From: Pelagomonas calceolata
Lineage: Eukaryota; Sar; Pelagophyceae; Pelagomonadales; Pelagomonadaceae
Direction of reading: 5' to 3'
DNA length: 64,000 nt
NCBI GenBank assembly: GCA_918797485.1
Contig: CAKKNE010000005.1
Coordinates: 5,022,001-5,086,000 of the forward strand
Made by a program: the position numbers and the translations under genes
Shown: in pieces, positions 43,863 to 53,249 of the stretch
How the letters are laid out: each line of letters opens with the position of its first letter
Position numbering within the stretch: the first letter of the stretch is position 1
Notes under the pieces: model-generated
Told to the model about the DNA's origin: nothing
The model's input: only the letters and a program-made list of their open reading frames with translations
The model's database searches: none

Positions 43863-46583
43863 ATGCGCGCCCTGATCAAGCGACCCATCGACGAGGGCCT
43901 GCTTGGCTCGTGCCTGTTCGAGCGAGGCGTCGCGCGTTTGGAGGCGGAGGTAGCGGCCGGGTCGGCTCTTCTCGACGCCGCCTACGAACATCTCGCCGCC
44001 ATCGAAACGGTAGGCGCGCGACGCTACGCGCTCGGAGCAATCTGCGAGGTCCTTGGAAAGCCCAAGCCGCGGGTTGATTGGCGCGCCTGCTGGGACACCA
44101 CGGACGATCTAAGCAGCCTATTCCGGGAGGAGGAATCCTTCGACTCCGCGTGGCGAGCCGCCGCGGGCGAACTCGAAGGTCGCGTGGCCATGGCGGTCGT
44201 CGTCGACGAGGAGGCCGATCCCGATCACTGGTCGCCGGGTGTGCGCGCCATCTCACACCTCGATGACCGCTACCTCAACGAGGGGTTGGACTCTGTGTGG
44301 AAATCAACCAGTGTGTCGGGTGCACCCGACAATTCTTCACTAAGTCATTTCTCGGCGATGACGCGGCCGACCTGGCTCGGTCGAGCTGCGAGGAACCGGC
44401 ATCGCCACGCCATCGAGCAGGCGTCGCGTCGATGGCGTGGAGGACGACGCGACGATTCAGCACGAACGCGCCGTAAAATTTTGATTTCCACACAGGTTGG
44501 ACTTCGACGAAGACGACGACCTCTGGATTGAAGGAGACCGGCTCTCGTCCTACGCGGCCGCGGCGGCCGTCGAAGCGGCTTCGGGGACGCTCGCTGCCGA
44601 TCTGCGTGACGCGCCGGCCCTCGCCGTGGCCCGGAAAGCAAGCGAGTCGCTCGCGCGGCGCCGCCGCGCCCGCGAGGATGCCTGGGCCGGTCGGTCGACC
44701 GTGATAGCTCGGAAGTGGCCTTGGCGTGTCGGAGACGAGGCGGTGTGGGTCTCCCCGGGTGAGCCCGACCGGCGCTGCGTCATACTGGCGCGTAGCCCGA
44801 GCCGGACCACGACCACCCCTCGCTGGAAAATCCTAGCCGACAATATCGGCGAGACCCAGGTATTTTCGACGTCTCTCCGCATGGACCTTGCGGTCTTAAA
44901 CGAGGGCAAGGACCTGGACGCGCGCGAGAAGGCGCTGGCCACCGCAGAGCGAACGATCGCCGCGCGGTCGCGCGCCGAGCAACGCCAGGCCCTGCGCGAC
45001 GCGCGCACGACGCTCGGCTCAGACGTGACGTCGCCGGTCGACTGGCGCGCCGCAGTCTTCGACGACAAGGAGATCTGGCTCGCCAGCGAGGCCGACTTCC
45101 TCCGCGGCGTCGACTGCAAGCTGCTGAAGCTCACGCTAGAGACGGTCGCTACCACGGCCAAGTGCTCCTACGCCGAAGCGTTCGACGCGTGCCGGCGGGC
45201 GCCCCAGGACACGCTCGCTACGCTGAGCGCGTGCCTCACGGACGACGTCCGGGCGATGGCTCGAATCGTCGACCGCGCCGTGGATCGGCTCCGGGCGTCT
45301 TCGGCTACTCTGGCCGCCGCGGCCTCGGCGGCCGAGCGAGAGGTCGCCGACCGCCGCGCGCGCTTCCAGGACGTCATCGATGCCGCTTCGACCGTCGCGC
45401 CCTCGCGCACCGTGGTGATGCCAGCGGTGCTCTCGCGCGACGCGTTGAACACCTTATTAGATCAAAAGGCCTTCGAGGAGCTCTCGCGCGAAGACGATCT
45501 GGAGATCATCGCGGGCCTCGTCAAGCGCATCAAGGACGTCTTCGCCGCGGCCGGCGCGGCCCCGTCTCGGGCGCGGATCGGATACGCCGTCGGGGACGAA
45601 GATTTGACGCGGCCGGCGACGCTAGAGCGCTATGTGGACCAATTAGCCCTCGCCGACGGCGCGGCGCCCCAGGGCGACGACCTGCCCTTTCAGCCGGCGG
45701 CGGACTTGTCTCGCGTCTTTGCGAGCAGCAACCAATGGCTCAACCGGGCGCGCCGGCGGTACCGCTATTGGGCCGATCGGTGGAAGGAGCTCAAGACGTG
45801 CCCAATCTGCTGGGACGCCCTGCCGAAGGCCGAGATGATGGGCGCGCACTTAGGAACCAAGCTCTGCGCCCATTTCGACGAAGTCTGCGTGTCCTGCGCC
45901 CGAGAGCATTGCAAAAATCATTTAGCTGATTCGTCTGGTATCACGGAGAAAGGGCTCCCTTGCGTGGAATGGGGCTGCTCCACGCCGCTCACGCTGGACG
46001 CGCTGGCCGCGACGTTTACCGTTATGCGCGGCCACGGCGACGGGGATGCCTACCCGACCCCGGACCAGTTGTTACGGCCTGCAGATGTGGCCAAAGCCAA
46101 ACGCTTCGTCCGCGCCGCGAAGATTAGTGTTTTTGGTCCGGGAGCGGCTTGCTGGTGCCCGAACGGGTGCGAGGATTCGATCGTCGATCTCACGAGCCCG
46201 ACGCCCCAGTGCAAGGTCTGCGCGACGGTCGTTTGCAAGTCGTGTCAACAGGTCGGGCACGACGGGCCCTGCGCCGCCGCCGCGAGCGCGCTCGACGAAA
46301 CGTTATGGCGCGGTAACTGGCAGCGCTGTCCCGGCTGTAAGACGGTTGTTGAGAAGAAGGAGGTCCGCGGCCGGCGTCCTTCGAGAATACGCCATCGACG
46401 CGACTCATAATCACTCACTCATAGGCGTGCGACCACATGCGGTGCCGGTGCGGAACGCTCTTCTGTTACAATTGCGGCGCGCGCGGCCATGGCTGCCCGA
46501 CGAAGTGCACGCGGCCGCGCGTCTTCGACCCGGCCGAGGACAAGCGACCGGTCAACCGCACCAACCGCGCCGCCGACTACTAG
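43863..46583 (+). CDS. RBR-type E3 ubiquitin ligase (3 exons)
   Basis: Exons 43863-44284, 44496-46362 and 46425-46583 join to 815 residues. RING1 begins CPICWDALPKAEMMG (near exon position 45799) with later Cys/His ligands, followed by an IBR-like stretch (CWCPNGC, CKVCATVVCKSC) and RING2 CPGCKTVVEKKEACDHMRCR then CGTLFCYNC, where the ACDHM Cys is the catalytic thioester residue of the RBR class. Intron 1 is introner B; intron 2 (46363-46424) splits RING2 and must be removed to give it. ATG 43863 is the first in frame, but coding-like sequence continues upstream to 43731, so the true 5' end is probably further left. A long helical N-terminus is unassigned. Confidence 0.85.
44285..44503 (+). 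mobile_element. Introner B (203 bp) in the RBR ligase gene
   Basis: Element 44293-44495 has 15-bp inverted ends CTGTGTGGAAATCAA / TTGATTTCCACACAG and an exact 8-bp duplication GTTGGACT (44285-44292, 44496-44503). The intron is 44285-44495; its GT is the start of the duplication. Splicing gives NEG-LDFDEDDD in frame. The interior carries an inverted CACGCCATCG ... CGATGGCGTG. Confidence 0.92.
46363..46424 (+). other. Intron 2 of RBR gene (second intron family)
   Basis: 62 nt, GTCCGCGGCCGGCGTCC at the 5' end, ATACGCCATCGACGCGACTC inside, CTCATAG at the 3' end; phase 0. No terminal inverted repeats seen. It shares its 5' end and inner word with the HDAC-GNAT intron. Confidence 0.8.
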
Positions 46584-46687
46584 GCGACGCATCGGCAGCA
46601 GCGCGGCACCAAGGCCTGCGCGCGCCACTGAAGATTAAGCTTATTTATGTGACTACTAGATGAACAACACGGTTACACCAGGGCCAC

Positions 46688-48441
46688 TCACTGCGCGAGC
46701 AACGGCGACACCTCGCCCACCGCCGGCTGCGGCGCTTGGACCGGAGTAGAGGCCACCGGCCTGTTCCTGGAGCGCTCGTGATAGTCTAATGGAACTCTAG
46801 ACATCTCCATCGGCAGCGCGTGCGCCGCCCAACCCACGCTAACGCAGACTAAAGTGACGAGCAGGATCACATTTGATATCGAGTTGGGAGAAGCTACCCA
46901 GTTCGACGCCGCTAAACCGCCCAAGCCTCTAGCTGAATAGGCAGCGGCCACGGTAGCTGATCGGGACCTGTGTGGAAATCAAATTTTACGGCGCGTTCGT
47001 GCTGAATCGTCGCGTCGTCCTCCACGCCATCGACGCGACGCCTGCTCGATGGCGTGCTGATGCCGGTTCCTCGCAGCTCGACCGAGCCAGGTCGGCCGCG
47101 TCATCGCCGAGAAATGACTTAGTGAAGAATTGTCGGTGCACCCGACGCACTGGTTGATTTCCACACGGATCAGGACGGGTCGCCTTGCGTCTCGGCGGAA
47201 TAGACCAAAGTGAGCCACACTGCGGTCGTCAACGCGCCTCTTGCCATCGACATCATGCAGATGACAAGGTTTATACTAGCTCCTTTGGCCCAAGGGAAGT
47301 ATTCTGGAATACAGAGGAAAAGTAATCCTCCTCCCGCGAAGGCTGCAAGGCCAGCTAAACAAGGATGCCTTCCCATGACATCAACGACATGGCGCGCTAT
47401 CAGCACGAAGAGCACGTCGAAGGCCAGGCCCGAAAACGCCAGGCCGTAGTCGATCGCCGGACACGGCTCCGAGTCCGCGTAGCTCAGACTCAGGCGCCGG
47501 CGGAACGGCGCCGCCGCGTTTCTTCCGTCACTCGCGAACTCGAGGCGAATCAGCGACGTAATCCCATAGAGCCCGAAGGCCACGAGAAATACGAAACCGA
47601 CGACGCACAGATTGACGCCCCCAACGCAGGCTCTACAGGCTTGTCCCGGAGCAGGCACGGCCGGCTTTGAGCCATCGCCGGAGTTGCGCAGAGTATCGTC
47701 GAGGATGGATGTGACTCGATTGGCGCCCGGTGTGCCCGTACCGTTAAAGGTCCGTGCCGCTTCTTGGCGTGTTTGCGTACGCAGCTGGACGTGCTTGTTT
47801 GACGCTAATAGCCAGCGCGGAGATTCGACCAGGCCTCGCGCGCAGGCGATGCCGGCGAAGAACGGCAGGGCCGCGGCGAACGCGAGCGCGGCGCGCCACT
47901 GCGCGCCGACTGAGGAGCTTGCGATTGCACCGGCGATTACTGCAAGCAAAGCGTGCGCTCCCAAAACTAAAGCCGAGCCGACAGCGACAAAGGCCGCGAG
48001 CGTCGTCGCGTAGCCGGCGCGCGCGGTGACGGGCGCCCGCTCCACTGCGAGTAGGAGTGACGGAATAAAGAGGCCGGTCGCGCTGGCCGCGCAGACAGCT
48101 ACTCCCACCTCAAATGCGAATGGCGTTGACGCGCACGCGGCGACGGCACAGGTGCCCGTGGCCCCGACGCAAGCTAATACAATTGCCTCCCTGCGACCCA
48201 AGAAGTCAGCCGCCACTGCCCATCCGACCGCGCCAATTATTTGACCAATGACGATCCCCGTGCCCGCCCGCGCCGAAGCGTTTGAGTCGTCGTCGTCCTC
48301 GAGCCACTCCGTGGCCGCGCACGGCGCCGCGATGGTCAGTGCTTCTAATACGGCACCGCCAGCGGCGCAGGCCAGGCCGAGGTGCCAGAGCGCGTGGCGG
48401 CCGCTCCTGCCCACTCCTAAGGCTGAGAGAGTTGTGTCCAT
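46688..48441 (-). CDS. MFS transporter (2 exons)
   Basis: Exons 48441-47177 and 46967-46688 join to 514 residues. About 11-12 hydrophobic helices are visible, with the loop 2-3 motif AADFLGRREAIV, a PESPRWLL-like signature VESPRWLL at the sixth helix, a large cytosolic loop and the symmetrical VVDVMGRHPCLA in the second half: the sugar/organic-ion (SP/SLC22-like) MFS pattern. The last helix (NVILLVTLVCVSVGWAAHAL) lies entirely in exon 2, reached only by removing introner C; without splicing the protein stops at 47170 and loses it. Substrate unknown. Confidence 0.88.
46960..47176 (-). mobile_element. Introner C (201 bp) in the MFS gene
   Basis: Element 46968-47168, in the same orientation relative to its host gene as B. 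The inverted ends match B except for one A-to-G change at 47167. The target duplication is ATCGGGAC (46960-46967) and ATCAGGAC (47169-47176), 7 of 8. On the minus strand the intron runs 47176-46968, with donor GT from the duplication and acceptor AG from the element; DPS-RSATVAAAY is restored. Confidence 0.9.
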
Positions 48442-48763
48442 AGCGCTGCTGAGCTGTTATCTCTCGGCGATGCTGAGTTGGCAACGCGCAACGTCGCGGC
48501 GGCTGCGTTTTAGTGTGGCTGGTCTGAGGCTGGTCTAGAGATTGTCTAGCCTTGCGCGGCCCGCGGCCAGCGAGGATCGATTGGCTGCAACGGACAAGAG
48601 TTAGATGTGTAGATGGCTGGTCCGTATCCCGCGCACGGACCAAAGGAGCAACGAGCCGAGAGGCAGGGCCGCGGAACCCGTTTTGTTTGTTTTTTTGACA
48701 GAATCGTCCGACGGGACGCGAGAGCTCTCTGCGCAAGCTTGCTGCACGCCGGGGTTTCTTTTA

Positions 48764-48782
48764 GCTAGTTCTTTGAGCTAGC
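48764..48782. promoter_or_regulatory. Shortened GCTAG-dyad motif
   Basis: GCTAGTTCTTTGAGCTAGC: both dyad arms and TCTT kept, centre shortened by about five bases. It lies between divergent genes, 147 bp upstream of ATG 48929 and 323 bp upstream of ATG 48441. Confidence 0.4.
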
Positions 48783-48928
48783 GGAACGCTGGCGCTGTGC
48801 ACAGCGCGGCGCACGGCGTGGTCTTGCGCACGGCAGGCAGGAGAACGTCTGCGTGCCAAATCAACGCCAAACGGACAGGGGAGCAACCGGCTGTAGACTT
48901 TGCTTGAGCCCAAGGGGGCAGCCTGACG

Positions 48929-50425
48929 ATGCCTGTCGCCTGGGTCCAGAGCCGGCACCACAACTACAAAATCAATCCCGAGCCAGCGCCGCCGCCGCCC
49001 GCACCAGCCCCAAAGCCGCCGCGTTACACGCTGGCCCCGCCGGACGCCGACTACGTACTCGTCAAGTCGCCCGACGCTCGCCGCCGCAGCGAGATCGCGA
49101 CGCTCGCGCGAAGCATCGAAGGACTGCACGCGGTCGAAGTTGAAACGACCCATGACGCCCTAGACGTGTTGCGCGAGGCGCCGAAGCCGCCGGTCGTCGC
49201 GCTCGTTGACGCCTACGACGAAAACGACGATGGCGAGCTGGATCAAGACGAGATGTCCTGGCCGCTGCTCCGTACCATACAACGGCCGTGCAAGCCGTAC
49301 AGGGATGATATCAGGCAAACGTTTGTGGTCTTCGTCTCCAAAACGGTGCATGAATCTCCGCGGCATACCTTGGACGTGCTTAGTGCAGGGGCACGGATGG
49401 TGACGTCTGATCTGGAGGATTGTCGACGCGCGCTGAAACTGGCGAAGCTTTCGTCGGTCCCGCGCAAGACGTCGTCGGATGGCGTGACGTGTCCCTGTTG
49501 CGGCCTCTCGGGCCTTAATCCGGCCCAACTCTTTGCCCACTACTCGCTGATGCATGTGACGGAGCCCTCGCCGAACGCAGATTGCCCTCTATGTGGTGTA
49601 GTGTGTCGGGCTGGCAAGGGCTTCCTCAACTTTGCCGCGCACCTGGAGGAGAGTCACGAACCGGAGGGAACTGATGAGAACGACGACGGCTTTCTCTCGT
49701 CGGGCGAGCTCGACGCGATGCTGAACAGGGACGACGTCTCAGTAGCTAGAGGACCGGTTTACGAGCCGCCGGCGGAGGAAATTAAGTACGAGTACAAGCC
49801 GCACTCGGCCTATGCGTTGTTGGTTGTGCGAAGGCCGTCCGATGGCAAATATCTGGTCGTTCTGGAGTCCTCGCACACGGCAAACTGCCAGGGCTCGTGT
49901 CGCTGGTGGATCCCGGCGGGTAAGGCCGCGCCGGGCGAGACGATGGCCGAAGCCGCGGTCGCCTCGTGCATGCGAGATACGAACGTGAAGGTGATTCCAA
50001 AGGGTATCATCCGCATTCTCCTCGAGCCGTCGGACAACGCCTCGATTCGGAGCGTCCTCTACTGCGAGCCGGACGAAGTGCAGCCTCGCAAGATGAAGGC
50101 CGTGCCGTCGTTTCATTCCGCGGGCGCGGCTTGGGTGACGGCCGACGAATTCGCGATGGATATCTCAGGCAAGGAGTGCCGCTCAGGCGACCCGAAGGTC
50201 CTCTTCCCAGGAGTATCGAATGGTTCAATACCTATAGAGCCGTTCGGCAACACCTGGAACGCTCTGGAAGCTTTAGTGGCCAAACTCGGCCGAACGCCCC
50301 CGAGCAAGGAGTTGGACGAGATGAGACGAGGTCCCCTGCAGGAGCAGTGGGTCGCGATCTGCAAGCGCTACCCGCTCATTTCCTTCAAGGAGAAGGACTT
50401 CATGGCGCGGAGTTCGAAGCGGTAA
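48929..50425 (+). CDS. EF-hand/zinc-finger/Nudix-like protein
   Basis: 498 residues. An N-terminal receiver-like region (40-180) contains an EF-hand-like loop DENDDGELDQDE (about 95-106). Two C2H2 fingers follow (about 188-209 and 219-243; CPCCGLSG and CPLCGVVC with HYSLMH and HLEESH), then a second EF-like loop DENDDGFLSSGE (about 249-260). Residues 290-440 have the Nudix fold pattern (YALLVVRRPSDGKYLVVLES, SCRWWIPAGKAAPGETMAEA), but the box lacks the REUxEE residues (SCMRDTN instead), so hydrolase activity is probably lost. Possible calcium-responsive sensor; the combination is unfamiliar. Confidence 0.65.
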   Translation: MPVAWVQSRHHNYKINPEPAPPPPAPAPKPPRYTLAPPDADYVLVKSPDARRRSEIATLARSIEGLHAVEVETTHDALDVLREAPKPPVVALVDAYDENDDGELDQDEMSWPLLRTIQRPCKPYRDDIRQTFVVFVSKTVHESPRHTLDVLSAGARMVTSDLEDCRRALKLAKLSSVPRKTSSDGVTCPCCGLSGLNPAQLFAHYSLMHVTEPSPNADCPLCGVVCRAGKGFLNFAAHLEESHEPEGTDENDDGFLSSGELDAMLNRDDVSVARGPVYEPPAEEIKYEYKPHSAYALLVVRRPSDGKYLVVLESSHTANCQGSCRWWIPAGKAAPGETMAEAAVASCMRDTNVKVIPKGIIRILLEPSDNASIRSVLYCEPDEVQPRKMKAVPSFHSAGAAWVTADEFAMDISGKECRSGDPKVLFPGVSNGSIPIEPFGNTWNALEALVAKLGRTPPSKELDEMRRGPLQEQWVAICKRYPLISFKEKDFMARSSKR

Positions 50426-50460
50426 TTTGATAAACTTTAGATAACTAGTACAAAAATTCC

Positions 50461-52266
50461 TCAGCCCGAGAACGTGACCGCGTTCACTGCCGCATCCCAC
50501 TCCATCTTCGACACCGTGTCTCCCGCGTGAAGGTCATGCCTTCGCATCAGTCGCTTGACGACCGCTCTCAACACTCTCTTGTAGACGGTACCGTCTTCTT
50601 GCTTGCCGAGCACATCCCAAGGGTGACGGGGCGGTTCCTCGTCGCCATTGGCCATTGCGCGCAGACGGGCGTCGTGAGCCTTCCTGATGAGCGGGCCCTC
50701 GACCGCGTCGATCGACCGGATCATCTCCGCGAACTCGTCGCGGTCCAAAATACCGTTGCCGTCCGCGTCCGCCCACGTGTAGAGCTGCTCGGCTCGCTGC
50801 ACGACGACAGCAGTATCGTAGGTAATAGGCCGCCCGCTCCTCCGTCGGTTGATGCCGCAGCGTTCCCACCTGTGTGGAAATCAAAATTTTACGGCGCGTT
50901 CGTGCTGAATCTTCGCGTTGACCTCCACGCCATCGATGCGACGCCTGCTCGATGGCGTGGCGGTCAACGGAGCCAGCGCGGCCGCATCATCGCCGAGAAA
51001 TGACTTAGTGAAGGATTTCCACACAGACGTCCACCAAGTCGCGCCGAGGCAACTCAGCATATTGGACGCAATGGCAAAACCACCGAGGATCGAGGCGAAA
51101 CACGTGAACGCCGTCTTTGCAACCAACATTTCCTCCGGGTCGCCGAGCGTTAAATGTCCCTTCATGTACGTCATCAGGCAGCCGATGATCGCTAGAGTTC
51201 CGGTCTGAAAACAGAAGTTCACAACCTTCTCTTGGAGGAGGCAGCGCCGCTCGTACCACTCAAACAGGCTCCAGGCAAACGTCGCTTCGCCGCCGTCCGA
51301 CGTCCCGCGCCGCGACGTCTCGATAACGCATTGCTGCCGTAGCGCATCATCTAGCCTCCGCTCTGCCTCCTCGACTTCCTTAGAGTCCAAAGAATTCTCG
51401 TGCATACCCAATAACAGCACGGAGTAGCGTTTCATGTTCCGCTTGATCACGGCTTGCCCTTTTAATCTCACGTCCATGAACTCTGAGAATAGTCGTGTAA
51501 TACACAAACAGCCCGAAATAACACATAGATGCAGCCCGAACGCGGACGCGAGCAAAGAATAGTGGAGCGTCACGAGTTTCAGGCAATTCGGGTGGTCGCT
51601 CCGCGGGGTGGGAAAGGCGCAGTCGTTTCGAGCCTCACGCGGCAAATCGCCCTCGACGGCGAGCGCAAATGCCCCCGCGAAGAGGAGGCCAGATACGGTC
51701 ATCAGAGTTTGGAAGCGCTCAGTTCTTTGCTCCCACAAATCGCGGTCCGCCTCTTTATCGGCTTCCAGTAAATCCGTTAAAATTGTTTTCAGATGCAATA
51801 CCTTGTCGACGTGTATACTCCTCCGGTGCAATTCCTGGTCGGCGCGCAAGGAATCGCGATGGAGCAATCGATCTTGATTGATGGCGTCGCGCTGGAGAGA
51901 AGCCGTGAGTTGCTGCGTCTGTTTATGCCTCTCATTCTCACCCTGCCGCTCGGTGAACGCCGCGAGCGAGGCGGCCGTCGCGGCGGCGATCGTGGTATCA
52001 CCAGACGACGCGACGAAGCCTGCAGCCGCGCCGACCGCGCTCGCGACGAGGCCGGCGGAGCGCCGCAGCGGCGTCACCTCGACCAGTTCCGCTTCGCGTG
52101 CCCGCGTCGAGGCCTGGAATCTACGTAGCGCAGCAAGTGCTCGGACGTCTTTGGCGTGTGTTTTTCGCCATTTTATGCCGCGCGTCCACCGCTGTAACGT
52201 CACCGCTGCGGCGGCGCGCCGGTCGAGCTCCTCCTCTGGCGTCGGCTCTCTTCGCCAGAGCTTCAT
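50461..52266 (-). CDS. Orai-like four-TM channel with IQ and EF-hand motifs (2 exons)
   Basis: Exons 52266-51035 and 50869-50461 join to 546 residues. An IQ-like AAVTLQRWTRGIKWRK (about 20-36, calmodulin binding) is followed by an Ala-rich hydrophobic segment (75-110) and a long helix. Four membrane helices with Orai/CRAC spacing follow: FQTLMTVSGLLFAGAFAL (about 190), LHYSLLASAFGLHLCVISG (about 240), FCFQTGTLAIIGCLMTYM (about 355) and FTCFASILGGFAIASNML (about 390). Exon 2 adds an EF-hand loop DADGNGILDRDE (about 443-454). Introner D lies between helix 4 and the EF-hand. A calcium-gated calcium channel is plausible; the selectivity Glu of Orai is not clearly identifiable. Confidence 0.6.
50862..51034 (-). 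mobile_element. Introner D (157 bp) in the Orai-like gene
   Basis: Element 50870-51026 with ends CTGTGTGGAAATC and GATTTCCACACAG; the interior matches B and C (CACTAAGTCATTTCTCGGCG, the CACGCCATCGAGCAGGCGTC core, and GCACGAACGCGCCGTAAAAT). The minus-strand intron is 51034-50870. The two flanks read GTGGACGT and GTGGGAAC: only GTGG is shared, so the intronic copy has diverged or the duplication is atypical. The frame is restored (ATW-WERCG). Confidence 0.85.
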
Positions 52267-52789
52267 TTTATGCGAGGCCGCGCGCACGAAAAAATGTTAC
52301 AGTGCAGCAGCAGGGCTTTTGTTTGCAGCAATGAGCAGCTAAGAAACGGTTTCACGCGAGCAGGATTGCAGATCAAGTGGTGTTGCACAAGACGCCTTGC
52401 AAAATCAGCATTGCGCGTGAGCCGTGATGCAGCGGATCTCTGAGAGTGATGCGTCTACAGGTCTTTTTTTTTGCGCTGAGCAAAAACCCGACACAGTACG
52501 CATCCCTGATGCAGCCTGGTCGTACAAGCATGCATCATACAATCATTAGGCAGACGAGTAGCTTCCATTTCGTGCGGGTGCCGAGCGCGAGCCCTGCCAT
52601 TGCAGGCGCGACGCGCGACGGGCTTGGAAACCGGGCGCCGGGCAGCGGGCAGCGTACGCGTCTGCAAATTGTTGCAATAAAAGGGGCTGCCGCGCCGCCG
52701 GGCATTGTACGCGTGTGTTGCGGCAGCGGCGGCGTGGGCCGAACACCTCAATCTCCTCGTACTGCCGGCCGCGCTAAAGCGGCGAAGCG
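52267..52789. other. Divergent intergenic region
   Basis: Between the Orai-like and small coiled-coil genes. Contains a T8 run at 52464 and no recognised gene or GCTAG-dyad motif. Confidence 0.45.
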
Positions 52790-53212
52790 ATGGCGGAGTT
52801 ACCAGCAAAGCGCCGCTTGGAGGACCCCGCGAAGAAGTCGGTAGCGCAGATCAGCAAGACTCGTCAGTTGGAGAAGATGAAGGACCTGGAAAGTCGCGTC
52901 GCCTCGCTCAGCCGAGCACGTGACGTCTTGCTAGTAAAGAATCGGATGACCAAGCAGCTCCTCGCGGTAAAAGCGCGTACGTTGCAACAGGGCAACCAGG
53001 TCACGGCCTACCTGCGATTGGAAAACGCGAAGCTCGCAACGGCGCTCGAGGACCTTAAAAAATTAGAGGGCCCTCCGGACGCCGCCGAGCTTTATAGAGC
53101 AACTTCACTCTTGGGCCCGTCGTTCGCCGTCCACGATCATCTCGCAGACGTCTCCGCTATTTTCAAGGACGCGTCGGACCGGTTTCACGGCGACCGGTGC
53201 GAGGACATCTGA
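52790..53212 (+). CDS. Small coiled-coil protein
   Basis: 140 residues, basic N-terminus then heptad-patterned helix from about 20 to 95 (ISKTRQLEKMKDLESRVASL, LVKNRMTKQLLAVKARTL, YLRLENAKLATALEDLKKL). The shape is bZIP-like, but the upstream basic region lacks the N-x7-R signature, so I call it only a coiled coil. The stop is 37 bp from the convergent neighbour's stop. Confidence 0.55.
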   Translation: MAELPAKRRLEDPAKKSVAQISKTRQLEKMKDLESRVASLSRARDVLLVKNRMTKQLLAVKARTLQQGNQVTAYLRLENAKLATALEDLKKLEGPPDAAELYRATSLLGPSFAVHDHLADVSAIFKDASDRFHGDRCEDI

Positions 53213-53249
53213 CCATAGACAATAATAACATGTACATACAAGTTACCAG

